The notes under the pieces are model-generated. The model did no database searches and had not been told where the DNA came from. It saw nothing but the letters and a program-made list of their open reading frames with translations. Source: Dehalococcoidia bacterium (GTDB lineage: Bacteria > Chloroflexota > Dehalococcoidia > GIF9 > AB-539-J10). From it: a DNA stretch of 38,539 nt. Made by a program: the position numbers and the translations under genes. Shown in pieces: positions 8,753-17,721 of this stretch (the first letter of the stretch is position 1; each line of letters opens with the position of its first letter). The stretch spans positions 1 to 38,539 of the forward strand of contig JAGGYM010000003.1 of NCBI GenBank assembly GCA_021162545.1, written 5' to 3'.

Positions 8753-10195
8753 TTACTTTGCGCCTTCCTTCATCAACTCCTGGTGCAGGACCCCAATAAA
8801 GGGCAGGTTGCGATATTCCCCTCCGCGATCCAAACCATAACCTACTATAAATTCGTCCGTAATTTCAAAGCCAACGTAATCAAGCGGTACATCCACGAGA
8901 CGACGGACTCTCTTATCCAGAAAAGTACACACACGGAGGCTTGCCGGGTTACGAGCTGAAATATATTTGAGCACATAGTTCAACGTCATGCCCGTATCTA
9001 CGATATCTTCCACCATCAGTACATGCTGCCCCGTAATAGTACTATCAAGGTCTTTGGTTATTTGCACCACATGGGCATCACTACCATAGCGCGATATGGC
9101 CATAAAATCAGGGATAACGGGGAGAGAAAGATTCTGCATCAAGTCAGACATGAAGCAAACGACGCCCTTCAGGATTCCTACCAGCACCAACTTCTCACCG
9201 GCATAGTCCTGAGATATGCGCTTGGCCAAAACCCTGACCCTGCGCTGAATCTGTGTATGGCTATACAAAACGTGTTCGACCCCCTCAGTTTTAGCTTCAC
9301 CCGCAAAGCCATAACCATATTTAGCAAGGAGCCTGGTATAATCATTCTTATTCAGCAGCTTAATATTAATCCCGGGATAAAGTTCCCTCAGGCGACGCAC
9401 CTTTCGATTTTTTTCAGTTATCAGACTTTGCTTCAACGTAGTCAATTCAACATAGAGGTCCATCTCAGAGAGATAAAAATCTGGAGTGAACATTTCAGCC
9501 ACCCCGTTCTTTCCCCAGCGGAGAGGAAAAGCGCGAGGTTCATACAACCACTCGATGCGGTAGAAATCCAGCAGCTTGGCAAATTCCCCCTCGCTGGGGT
9601 GAGCAAAGTTGGTCGGCCGCAAGGCACTGGTGGGCAATTGAGGCACCTGAGGCTCTATTCGCTCCTTATCTGACTTGTAGCCCTTCTCCAGCAAGCGGTA
9701 CAGTTCCATCTTTTCAAATAAGAGGGCACATATATCAGCAACGCTAAGAAGAAAACTCCTGTCAGATTCGGAGAATTCCTGAGGTTCCCGGGTGTAAATT
9801 CTGATCTCGCCAACAACTTCGCCATTTTTAGTGATGGGAACTCCAAGGATAGAAGATATTCCCTGGTCCCTATCCTCTTCAGGATATTGAATCCCGTGCG
9901 TCACGGCAATATCAGCAATATCAGCAATATATACTATTCTTCCATCGAGTATGTCGGGAAGACTCTTGCGCGCATCAAGGGGGCCCTTCCTGAGAAAAAG
10001 ATCGCTTAAACCATAAGCGCCTACGGTAACCAGATATCTCTTCAGAGGATTGAGGAACAAAATGCGACATCCCTGCCCGTGCACCGTCTTGGCAGCGCTT
10101 TTAGCTATAGAATTGCCGATTTTCCTCAGGCCAAAGGCCGAATTGGATACCTTACTTATCTGTTTAAGTGCTGGGTAATAGTTGCCGCTCATCAC
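8753..10195 (-). CDS. Multidomain protein: GAF-like + PD-(D/E)XK-like domain + hypoxanthine phosphoribosyltransferase
   Basis: 480 aa; the C-terminal third has the PRPP loop VLMVEDIVDTGMTL and an HPRT-like C-terminus (LDYVGFEITDEFIVGYGLDRGGEYRNLPFIGVL). Middle TPDFYLSEMDLYVELTTLKQSLITEKNRKVRRLRELYPGINIKLL. N-terminal GAF-like GISSILGVPITKNGEVVGEIRIYTREPQEFSESDRSFLLSVADICALLFEKMELYR. Confidence 0.88.
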   Translation of the reverse strand: MMSGNYYPALKQISKVSNSAFGLRKIGNSIAKSAAKTVHGQGCRILFLNPLKRYLVTVGAYGLSDLFLRKGPLDARKSLPDILDGRIVYIADIADIAVTHGIQYPEEDRDQGISSILGVPITKNGEVVGEIRIYTREPQEFSESDRSFLLSVADICALLFEKMELYRLLEKGYKSDKERIEPQVPQLPTSALRPTNFAHPSEGEFAKLLDFYRIEWLYEPRAFPLRWGKNGVAEMFTPDFYLSEMDLYVELTTLKQSLITEKNRKVRRLRELYPGINIKLLNKNDYTRLLAKYGYGFAGEAKTEGVEHVLYSHTQIQRRVRVLAKRISQDYAGEKLVLVGILKGVVCFMSDLMQNLSLPVIPDFMAISRYGSDAHVVQITKDLDSTITGQHVLMVEDIVDTGMTLNYVLKYISARNPASLRVCTFLDKRVRRLVDVPLDYVGFEITDEFIVGYGLDRGGEYRNLPFIGVLHQELMKEGAK

Positions 10196-10268
10196 ACCTC
10201 CTGGCTCAATCTACCTTTATATCTTCCACCTCGATCATCCTTTCCGCGATGAAAGATAAGCTAGGCCT

Positions 10269-12824
10269 TCAGCCACATTTAGTAAAACCACATTCAAGAC
10301 AAATATTGCAACCTTCCTGGTAAATTAAAGGCCCTCCGCACTCAGGACACTGGCCTGCCCCACGCATATCAGAACCGGAATTCGAGACCTGCGAGTTCAA
10401 ACTCTCGCCCCCGTGATCAGATACAATATATTCAGATTCATAGCGCACATGATCAGCAGCCTCTTGCTTGACGTACTTCTCGAGAACTCCAGCAATGGCA
10501 TCAGCACAGGACATAACAGCATGACCTTGCTCCCACGAAATAGAGGGGCAACGAATGCCACGCAGTTGCCTAACGACAGAATCCAGGTCCATGCCGGACC
10601 TCAAGGCCAGCGAGATGAGACGGCTGATAGCCTCGAGTTGTGCCGCAGCACAGCCGCCAGCTTTCCCCAGAGTAGAAAAAACCTCGCATATTCCAGCTTC
10701 ATCAAAATTCACCGTCACATAAATGTAACCACATCCCGTATTCACTCTCTCGGTTACACCTCTAGTAATTTTAGGCCGCTTCCTGGGAGTGACCCCTGTC
10801 CCTGTCTCCTCCACCACCTTTCCCACAGAAAGAACTTGTCCCTCACGACTTCTGTCTCGATAGATGGTGATTCCTTTTAATCCCTCATGATAGGCCATCA
10901 TATACACCTGCCTGACGTCTTCAGGAGTCGCTTCATAAGGAAAATTCACCGTCTTGGATACAGCACTATCGGTATATCGCTGAAAAGCTGCCTGTATCCC
11001 GACATGCCACTCCGGAGATATATCATGAGCAGTAACAAAGACTTTCTCGAGCTCTTCAGGAAGGTCCACAACCCCTTTTCCCTTCTTCCCTTCTGCCAAT
11101 CCTTTCATCAACTCCGCAGAATAAAATCCCTCTTTCTTGGCCCTCTCCTCAAAGTGAGGATTAACTTCAACGAACTCTTCACCCCCCAGAATGTGGCGCA
11201 CGTAACTCAAGGCATACAGGGGCTCGATTCCACTGGAACAGTTGGCAATTATGCTCAAACTACCGGTAGGGGCAACGGTAGTTCTAGAAGCATTACGAAA
11301 TCTGGGCCCACCAGCCACATCATAAATACTGCCTTCAAAGGCAGGGAACTCCCCCCTCTGTTCAGCCAGTGACATGGAGGCTTTATCCGCCTCTTCAGAT
11401 ATGAACCGCATGACCTGCTCCGCCGTATCGATTGCCCTCTTGCTATTATAAGGAATGTTAAGCTGAACCAGCATATCGGCAAAACCCATTACGCCCAATC
11501 CTATCTTCCTGGTAGCCCGTGTTCTCTCCGTTATCTCAGGCAAAGGGAAGAGGTTCACATCGATAACATCATCGAGAAATCGTACAGCCAGGCCAACGAT
11601 GCAAGCCAGTCTATCATAATCGATCTGGGCCGCGCCGCCATTCCGGCAAATCACCATTTTCGCCAGGTCTATAGAGCCCAGGTTACAGGATTCATAGGGA
11701 AGCAGTGGCTGTTCCCCGCAGGGATTGGTACTTTCGATCCTGCCAAGATTGGGAGTGGGGTTATACTGGTTTATCCGATCGATAAACACAATGCCTGGAT
11801 CACCGGTGCGCCAGGCCATGCTAACTATTTTGTCAAAAACCTCTCCGGCGTCGAGCTTACCCGCTATCTCTCCAGTTCTTGGATTTGTTAAATTGTAGTC
11901 TGTTCCCTTCTTTACCGCCTCCATGAATTCATCGGTAACAGCGACTGAGAGATTAAAATTGGTCAAGTTTTGCAAGTTTTCCTTAGCGGTAATGAATTTC
12001 AAAATATCGGGGTGCTCGACATTGAGTACAGCCATATTGGCTCCGCGGCGCATACCACCCTGCTTGATAACGTCGGTGGTGATATCCAGGACTCGCATAA
12101 AGGAAATAGGGCCACTTGCTATACCACCGGTAGAGCCAACCCTGTCCTTCTCGGGTCTAAGCCGGGAAAAGGAGAAACCCGTGCCTCCACCACTCTTATG
12201 GATTAAGGCGGTAGACTTGACAGCATCAAAAATCGACTCCATGGAATCGCCAATTGGAATGACGAAACAAGCCGATAACTGTCCCAATTCTCGCCCCGCA
12301 TTCATCAGCGTGGGCGAATTGGGCAAGAACTCAAGGTTCGCCATTATCTGATAGAACTTCTCCTCCCAGAAGGAAACGTCCGCCCGGGAATCATAAAGCT
12401 TCTCTGCGGAGGCAATATGCCGGGATACGCGGCGAAACAGATCTTCGGGGGTTTCAATGACGTCTCCTTCGGAATCTTTCTTCAGATATCTTCTCTCCAG
12501 CAATCTCAAGGCATTGTCGCTCAACACAATCCCCGAAACGGCCCGGCTCCTTGCCTGGGGCAAAAGCTCCTCAATCGCAGAAACGCCCTCCATCGTATCC
12601 CTGACCTCCAGAGAAGAACCAGAAGGCCCACCTCGCGGTGAAATGAATTCTTCCATTCCGGGCAAAGGTTGCGCCGCTCCCAAACGTTGGCTCAGTTGCT
12701 CGGTAAAATTCTCCAGAAAGGCTCTATCGCTGACACCCAGTGATTCAGCGGCAGAGAAAACAGCTTTGGCTACCCTATCTTTGCGAATAGCTCCCTCCCT
12801 ACCTTTCTTGCCTGCTCTGGACAT
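10269..12824 (-). CDS. nrdJ: Adenosylcobalamin-dependent (class II) ribonucleotide reductase
   Basis: 851 aa; NSPTLMNAGRELGQLSACFVIPIGDSMESIFDAVKSTALIHKSGGGTGFSFSRLRP, NPCGEQPLLPYESCNLGSIDLAKM, TVAPTGSLSIIANCSSGIEPLYALSY, C-terminal Zn ribbon CPECGGPLIYQEGCNICLECGFTKCG. Confidence 0.97.
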   Translation of the reverse strand: MSRAGKKGREGAIRKDRVAKAVFSAAESLGVSDRAFLENFTEQLSQRLGAAQPLPGMEEFISPRGGPSGSSLEVRDTMEGVSAIEELLPQARSRAVSGIVLSDNALRLLERRYLKKDSEGDVIETPEDLFRRVSRHIASAEKLYDSRADVSFWEEKFYQIMANLEFLPNSPTLMNAGRELGQLSACFVIPIGDSMESIFDAVKSTALIHKSGGGTGFSFSRLRPEKDRVGSTGGIASGPISFMRVLDITTDVIKQGGMRRGANMAVLNVEHPDILKFITAKENLQNLTNFNLSVAVTDEFMEAVKKGTDYNLTNPRTGEIAGKLDAGEVFDKIVSMAWRTGDPGIVFIDRINQYNPTPNLGRIESTNPCGEQPLLPYESCNLGSIDLAKMVICRNGGAAQIDYDRLACIVGLAVRFLDDVIDVNLFPLPEITERTRATRKIGLGVMGFADMLVQLNIPYNSKRAIDTAEQVMRFISEEADKASMSLAEQRGEFPAFEGSIYDVAGGPRFRNASRTTVAPTGSLSIIANCSSGIEPLYALSYVRHILGGEEFVEVNPHFEERAKKEGFYSAELMKGLAEGKKGKGVVDLPEELEKVFVTAHDISPEWHVGIQAAFQRYTDSAVSKTVNFPYEATPEDVRQVYMMAYHEGLKGITIYRDRSREGQVLSVGKVVEETGTGVTPRKRPKITRGVTERVNTGCGYIYVTVNFDEAGICEVFSTLGKAGGCAAAQLEAISRLISLALRSGMDLDSVVRQLRGIRCPSISWEQGHAVMSCADAIAGVLEKYVKQEAADHVRYESEYIVSDHGGESLNSQVSNSGSDMRGAGQCPECGGPLIYQEGCNICLECGFTKCG

Positions 12825-12831
12825 CTTTCTG

Positions 12832-13350
12832 CTACTGAGAAACCCCCTGGAGATTCACCGCCCCGGGAGATAATGGCGATAAGCGATTTGCCGAAACGTC
12901 GATTCCCCTGGAAGCCAAGTTATCCACCGCCTGCTTCAGCTCTCCTATATCGGCAAACTCGCGGTAAATGCTGGCAAAACGGATATACGCTATGTGATCC
13001 ATCTCCTTCAAACCCTCCATAACCAGGTCTCCAATGAGAGAACTGGGAATTTCACTTTTCCCCTCCTGGTAGACTTCAGCCTCAACGCTGTCTACAAGCT
13101 TATCAACCGAACCCATGGGCAAAGGCCGTTTTTCACAAGCCTTCCGAATGCCACGAAAGAGCTTATCTCTATCAAATCCCTCTCGCCGCCGGTCCTTCTT
13201 GACCACAAAAATGCTGTGTGGCTGTACGCGCTCATAGGTAGTAAACCTGGCAGCACACCGAAGGCACCTCCTCCGCCTGCGCACCCCTGCATCCACCGCC
13301 CGTGAATCTATCACTTTAGATTCCACTGCCCCACAAGATGGACACTTCAC
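12832..13350 (-). CDS. nrdR: Transcriptional repressor NrdR (ATP-cone)
   Basis: MKCPSCGAVESKVIDSRAVDAGVRRRRRCLRCAARFTTYERV; GTG start; directly upstream of nrdJ. Confidence 0.96.
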   Translation of the reverse strand: MKCPSCGAVESKVIDSRAVDAGVRRRRRCLRCAARFTTYERVQPHSIFVVKKDRRREGFDRDKLFRGIRKACEKRPLPMGSVDKLVDSVEAEVYQEGKSEIPSSLIGDLVMEGLKEMDHIAYIRFASIYREFADIGELKQAVDNLASRGIDVSANRLSPLSPGAVNLQGVSQ

Positions 13351-13385
13351 TGCTTCACCACAAATTGTATTATGTGGTTAGTCTA

Positions 13386-13401
13386 ACACTAAATATAGTA
13401 A
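13386..13401. promoter_or_regulatory. Candidate NrdR box upstream of nrdR-nrdJ
   Basis: ACACTAAATATAGTAA resembles the NrdR-box consensus (ACACWATATATWGTGT). A neighbouring imperfect dyad CCACAAATTGTATTATGTGG lies at 13358-13377. Spacing (centres ~26 bp) is not the usual ~31-32 bp. Confidence 0.35.
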
Positions 13402-13580
13402 AAAACAACCGTTTTGCCTCTATTTGAAAGGAAAAGCGCCCTGAATGAAATACCGTCACCACCACACGTCACCCTCCGACTGAGGGGCACACCTCTATAA
13501 GATTTAAGAACTTGGGTTAGTTCTCAACACCGCTTCCTCTGCAACCAGGGCAATCCTTATTCACATCTCGCAGAGAACAG

Positions 13581-13609
13581 GAGAGGGGAGTTGCGATAGC
13601 TCCCCTCTC
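13581..13609. terminator. Strong hairpin just downstream of ftsZ
   Basis: GAGAGGGGAG-TTGCGATAG-CTCCCCTCTC, a 10-bp perfect stem. No clear U-tract follows on the minus strand. Confidence 0.4.
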
Positions 13610-13630
13610 TCACAGCAGCAAAATTCAGAC

Positions 13631-14767
13631 TCACCACTTGGAGACCTTGGACGCATCAGGGAAAGTCGCTCTATTAGTAGTCAAAGAACCGCCTATGACG
13701 TTGTCCGACGCAGGAAAGCTCTTGGAGCGACGCAAGAAGGAAGGCACATCCAGAACCTCAGAATCGTTTTTTATCAGGTGACGCAGTTCATCAGTGGTAG
13801 CTTTTCTCTTGCCGTACTGGGTAACAAAGCCCGTTGCGATAATGGTAAGTTCGATCTCGCCATCCATCTTGGGGTCAAATACCACGCCAAAGATTATGTT
13901 GGCACCAGGGTCAACCGCCTGGGCAATCACCTGAGCAGCCTCATTACACTCAAACAGAGTAAGGCTCGTCCCTCCGGTAATATTGAACAACACTCCCTTG
14001 GCACCCGCTATGGACACATCAAGCAGAGGGCTCGCCAGTGCTTCCTTGGCGGCTTCAGCCGCACGGTTTTGCCCACTGGCTCTCCCCGCGGACATCCATG
14101 CAGGACCAGCATCTTTCATTACCGCCTTGATGTCAGCGAAATCGAGATTAATTAAGCCAGGGACGGTAACTACTTCTGAGATGGCTTTAACCCCCAGGCG
14201 CAGGGCATCGTTTGCCAGTCCGAAGGCACTATCCACAGTCGTCTTGGCATCACAGAGTTGCAGTAAGCGATCGTTAGGAAGAATAATCAGCGTATCGACC
14301 TTTTCACTCAAATGCAGCAAGCCCTCTTCCGCCACCCTCGCCCTGTTTGCTCCCTCAAAAGTAAATGGTTTCGTTACAACCGCAATGGTAAGAGCCCCGG
14401 ACTGCTTGGCAACCTCAGCTACGACAGGAATACCTCCCGTACCTGTACCACCCCCCATGCCTGCAGTGACAAACACCATGTCGGCTCCTTCAACAACGGC
14501 CTCTATTTCCTGCCGGCTCTCTTCCGCTGCTTTGCCACCAACCTTATGGTCACCTCCAGCACCCAATCCCCGCGTTAACCTTTCCCCCAGTTGAATCCTG
14601 GTGGACGCTTCGGCCAGGGACAATGCCTGCCCGTCGGTATTCATGGCTACGAAATCAACCCCTCTTATCCCCTCCCTCACCATACGGGTGATGGCATTGC
14701 TCCCACCCCCACCAATACCTATGGCCTTGATCTTCGCTACTCCTGGAGTATAAATCTGCTTAGCCAT
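13631..14767 (-). CDS. ftsZ: Cell division protein FtsZ
   Basis: 378 aa; IGIGGGGSNAITRM, AGMGGGTGTGGIPVVAEVAK, NLDFADIKAVM. Confidence 0.97.
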   Translation of the reverse strand: MAKQIYTPGVAKIKAIGIGGGGSNAITRMVREGIRGVDFVAMNTDGQALSLAEASTRIQLGERLTRGLGAGGDHKVGGKAAEESRQEIEAVVEGADMVFVTAGMGGGTGTGGIPVVAEVAKQSGALTIAVVTKPFTFEGANRARVAEEGLLHLSEKVDTLIILPNDRLLQLCDAKTTVDSAFGLANDALRLGVKAISEVVTVPGLINLDFADIKAVMKDAGPAWMSAGRASGQNRAAEAAKEALASPLLDVSIAGAKGVLFNITGGTSLTLFECNEAAQVIAQAVDPGANIIFGVVFDPKMDGEIELTIIATGFVTQYGKRKATTDELRHLIKNDSEVLDVPSFLRRSKSFPASDNVIGGSLTTNRATFPDASKVSKW

Positions 14768-14793
14768 TTTAACCTCCTTATCTTATCTTCAAA

Positions 14794-16014
14794 TTAACTA
14801 CGAAAGAACTTCTTGACAAAACCGACTATGGAGCTCCAAGGACCACTTCTGTGCAGCTTGATTTCCGAACTGGTCTTTCCACCCACCTGCCACAGAACCA
14901 ATCCCAGCGTGGTAGCATAGGCTGGGTCGTGGAGAATATCTGAGATGCCGTAGATGCCCACGTTCAAGGGTCTGCCTATCCGCACCGGCATTTGCAACAC
15001 CTCTTGTCCCAGCACATCAAGTCCGGAGAGATTGGATGTACCCCCGGTGAGAACCAAACCATGCGGAGCCAGAGTACGGTAATCGGTGGTAGGCATCTCC
15101 AGGAGCGTCAGTTGCAGTAACTCTTCCATTCGAGAGCGAATGATGCCACAAAGACTTCGATAAGAAGCGCTGTGTCCATTTGTGCCAACCCTGGTGGTCT
15201 CCTCGATCTCCAGGCTTGGAGTCACATCTGCATACTGCTTTTTCACCTTCTCTGCAATCTCAAAAGGCAAGCCCAAACCAATCGAGAGATCGCTGGTTAC
15301 CTGATACCCTGCTACAGGAATAATTGCAGTATGGTAGATACTCCCACCCTTAAATACAGCGACATCGGTAGTACCACCACCAATATCAGCCATAATCACA
15401 CCAATTTCCCTTTCCTCTGGAGTCAACACGGCCTCAGCACTGGCTAGAGGTTCCAGTACCAGGTCTTCAACGTCAATTCCGATGCTCCGGATGCACTTGA
15501 CCAGATTTTGGATCGAGGTTATCGAAGCAGTGATGATGTGAGTTTCCACATCCAGCCTGGTACCGTGCATGCCCACGGGCTCCTGCACCTTTTCTTGTCC
15601 ATCGAGAGCATAATAGCGGGGAATAGCATGTAACACCCGCTTACCCTCGGGAACGGAAACGCTGCGCGCCGCTGACAATACCCGTTTAAGATCCTGAGGA
15701 CGCACCAGCCGGTCATCCCTGGGAATAGATATAACTCCCCTGTTGTTCAAGCTGGTTATATGTCTGCCAGTGACTCCTACATATACAGATTCTATGCGCG
15801 TTCCGCTGATTCTCTCTGCCTCTTTTATTGAAGCAGAGATAGAACGTTTGGCTTCATCCATATTGACTACTATCCCTTTGTGCAAACCGTGACTGGGTAC
15901 TATTCCCACTCCTAGAACTTCGATGTCATTTGGTGCTTTGGCGTTGGCCACGATGGTGGCAATTTTAGTCGTGCCCACGTCAATAGCAGAAAATATCTTC
16001 CTTGCTTTGGCCAT
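14794..16014 (-). CDS. ftsA: Cell division protein FtsA
   Basis: 406 aa; FSAIDVGTTKIATIVA, MADIGGGTTDVAVFKGGSIYHTAIIPVAG, LVLTGGTSNLSGL. Confidence 0.95.
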   Translation of the reverse strand: MAKARKIFSAIDVGTTKIATIVANAKAPNDIEVLGVGIVPSHGLHKGIVVNMDEAKRSISASIKEAERISGTRIESVYVGVTGRHITSLNNRGVISIPRDDRLVRPQDLKRVLSAARSVSVPEGKRVLHAIPRYYALDGQEKVQEPVGMHGTRLDVETHIITASITSIQNLVKCIRSIGIDVEDLVLEPLASAEAVLTPEEREIGVIMADIGGGTTDVAVFKGGSIYHTAIIPVAGYQVTSDLSIGLGLPFEIAEKVKKQYADVTPSLEIEETTRVGTNGHSASYRSLCGIIRSRMEELLQLTLLEMPTTDYRTLAPHGLVLTGGTSNLSGLDVLGQEVLQMPVRIGRPLNVGIYGISDILHDPAYATTLGLVLWQVGGKTSSEIKLHRSGPWSSIVGFVKKFFRS

Positions 16015-16048
16015 TTTCCACCTCCTTATTCTCGTGGATGTTGCCTTT

Positions 16049-16987
16049 TCAATTGAGCCGCTCGGCTATTCTTAATTTAGCGCTACGGCTACGCAGGTTG
16101 GATTTTATCTCCAACGAAGTAGGGCTAATGGCCTTCCTTGAAATGAGCCTTAAGGTAGGGGTATGCCCGCGGCGATTTACCATCGCTCCTGAGGGACATA
16201 AGCAACTGCTGGCTTCACAGTGCATAAACTGTTTGACTATGCGGTCCTCCAGGGAGTGATAGCTGACAACTGCCAATCTCCCGCCGGGACGAAGGAGGCT
16301 AATAGTTTGCTTCAATGCCATCTCCAGGCTCTGTAGTTCGCTATTGACTGCAATGCGAAGGGCCATGAATGTCCTGGTAGCTGGATGAATTCTGGAACGT
16401 TTGCCTCCAAGAGCCTGCTCAACAACTCGAGCAAGCTGCAGCGTTGTAGAAATGGGGCGATTCTGTACAATAAGATGCGCTATCCGCCGGTAATGGCGCT
16501 CCTCACCATATTCTTTAACGATTCGGCCCAGTTCCCGTTCAGAGAAGCCATTGACGATATCGGATGCGGTCAACTCCTGTCCCGAGTCAAATCTCATATC
16601 CAGGGCAGCTTCCCGTTGAAAACTAAAGCCTCGCTGGGCCGTGTCCAGTTGCAGGGAGGAAACACCAAGGTCGAAAAGAATACCATCGACTGGATAGAAA
16701 TGGTACTTTATGCAGATAACTTTGAGATCGGTGAACCTTTCATTGACCAGAGTAACCGCCGCCTCATATTTTTCAAGCCTGCTTTCAGCTACTCTCAATG
16801 CCCCGGCATCAACATCGATACCCAAAAGCCTTCCCGATGGAGAAATTCGCTTCAATATGGCTGCGGCATGCCCTCCTAACCCCACAGTACAGTCAACGAA
16901 GTACCCTCCCGGCCAAGGCCGCAATCCCTCGACTGTCTCACGAAGCAAGACGGGGATATGTACGGGCAAAGAGCCGTTTAAATTCAC
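16049..16987 (-). CDS. rsmH: 16S rRNA (cytosine1402-N4)-methyltransferase RsmH
   Basis: 312 aa; HIPVLLRETVEGLRPWPGGYFVDCTVGLGGHAAAIL, DGILFDLGVSSLQLD, SYHSLEDRIVKQF. Confidence 0.97.
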   Translation of the reverse strand: MNLNGSLPVHIPVLLRETVEGLRPWPGGYFVDCTVGLGGHAAAILKRISPSGRLLGIDVDAGALRVAESRLEKYEAAVTLVNERFTDLKVICIKYHFYPVDGILFDLGVSSLQLDTAQRGFSFQREAALDMRFDSGQELTASDIVNGFSERELGRIVKEYGEERHYRRIAHLIVQNRPISTTLQLARVVEQALGGKRSRIHPATRTFMALRIAVNSELQSLEMALKQTISLLRPGGRLAVVSYHSLEDRIVKQFMHCEASSCLCPSGAMVNRRGHTPTLRLISRKAISPTSLEIKSNLRSRSAKLRIAERLN

Positions 16988-17421
16988 AATTGCGCTCCAA
17001 AATTCTCAATTATTTCTGACGCCTGTTTCTCATCTTCAGCTACCTCTTTCTCCCACAACTCCTTATTCCAGAGTTCTACATAGCTATTAACTCCCACGAC
17101 GATCACTGTATCGCCAATTTCAGCATAGCTACGCAGTGAGGGAGACAACACTATCCTGCCCTGCCCATCGAAGACAGCATCGGAAGCAGAACCAAAAATA
17201 GCGCGGTTCAGTTTTCTTAACCTGGCAGGAGTCACTGCCTGCGCAGCCAGGCTATCAGCCAACCTCTTACCCTCGGCTATAGGGTAAGCTGCAATGCATT
17301 TCTCCGTCCCCTTAATCAACATCACGCCCTCTTTCATTTGCCGTCTGAATTTGGGGGGCAGTGGTAACCTGCCCTTTTCGTCAACTTTATATTCATGTTC
17401 GCCAAAAAACATATCTCTCAC
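16984..17421 (-). CDS. mraZ: Transcriptional regulator MraZ
   Basis: 145 aa; MFFGEHEYKVDEKGRLPLPPKFR and VFDGQGRIVLSPSLRSYA (two DxxxR half-motifs). 4-bp overlap with rsmH. Confidence 0.95.
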   Translation of the reverse strand: MRDMFFGEHEYKVDEKGRLPLPPKFRRQMKEGVMLIKGTEKCIAAYPIAEGKRLADSLAAQAVTPARLRKLNRAIFGSASDAVFDGQGRIVLSPSLRSYAEIGDTVIVVGVNSYVELWNKELWEKEVAEDEKQASEIIENFGAQL

Positions 17422-17512
17422 CTCAAATCCCGGGCATCCTTTTCATTTTCATTACTCCAAACAAACACCACTCCCCACCTGCCCTCTCACTATCTCCTTT
17501 TTCTACCCCTTA

Positions 17513-17567
17513 TTCCCCCTTTTTCCCCACACATCAATTGTAAGCACTACACCCTCTACTTTGTCAA
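17513..17567 (-). promoter_or_regulatory. Candidate mraZ promoter with three G-rich MraZ-box-like repeats
   Basis: On the minus strand: TTGACA (17567-17562), 19-bp spacer, TACAAT (17542-17537), then TGGGGAAAAAGGGGGAATAAGGGGT with G-runs at 10-bp period. Confidence 0.55.
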
Positions 17568-17721
17568 GTGCTTTTGTGCCTCCTTCAGGCAAAATCTACA
17601 ATTTCCCCGGCTTTTCTTATGTACTTCTATATGCTAAGATGAGCGACTTGGGCTTCATATCAGGCACAAAAGACAGCTCTAACAGACTACAGATTAGCGA
17701 AGGACCTTTTTAAGCAATCAA

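Noticed and set aside
9023-9673. 216 aa plus-strand ORF opposite the GAF/HPRT fusion
   Set aside because: Antisense to a protein with clear HPRT motifs; no domain-like sequence.
10269-12824. Intein or cobalamin riboswitch associated with nrdJ
   Set aside because: The NrdJ reading frame is continuous with no intein block motifs, and no B12-box-like sequence was seen upstream of nrdR.
13441-13580. Possible small structured RNA (SRP, tmRNA or 6S) in the ftsZ-nrdR gap
   Set aside because: No conserved SRP tetraloop, tmRNA tag or 6S features recognised; only the ftsZ-downstream hairpin at 13581-13609 is clear.
13983-14594. 203 aa plus-strand ORF opposite ftsZ
   Set aside because: Ser/Ala/Pro-rich shadow ORF produced by the codon bias of ftsZ.
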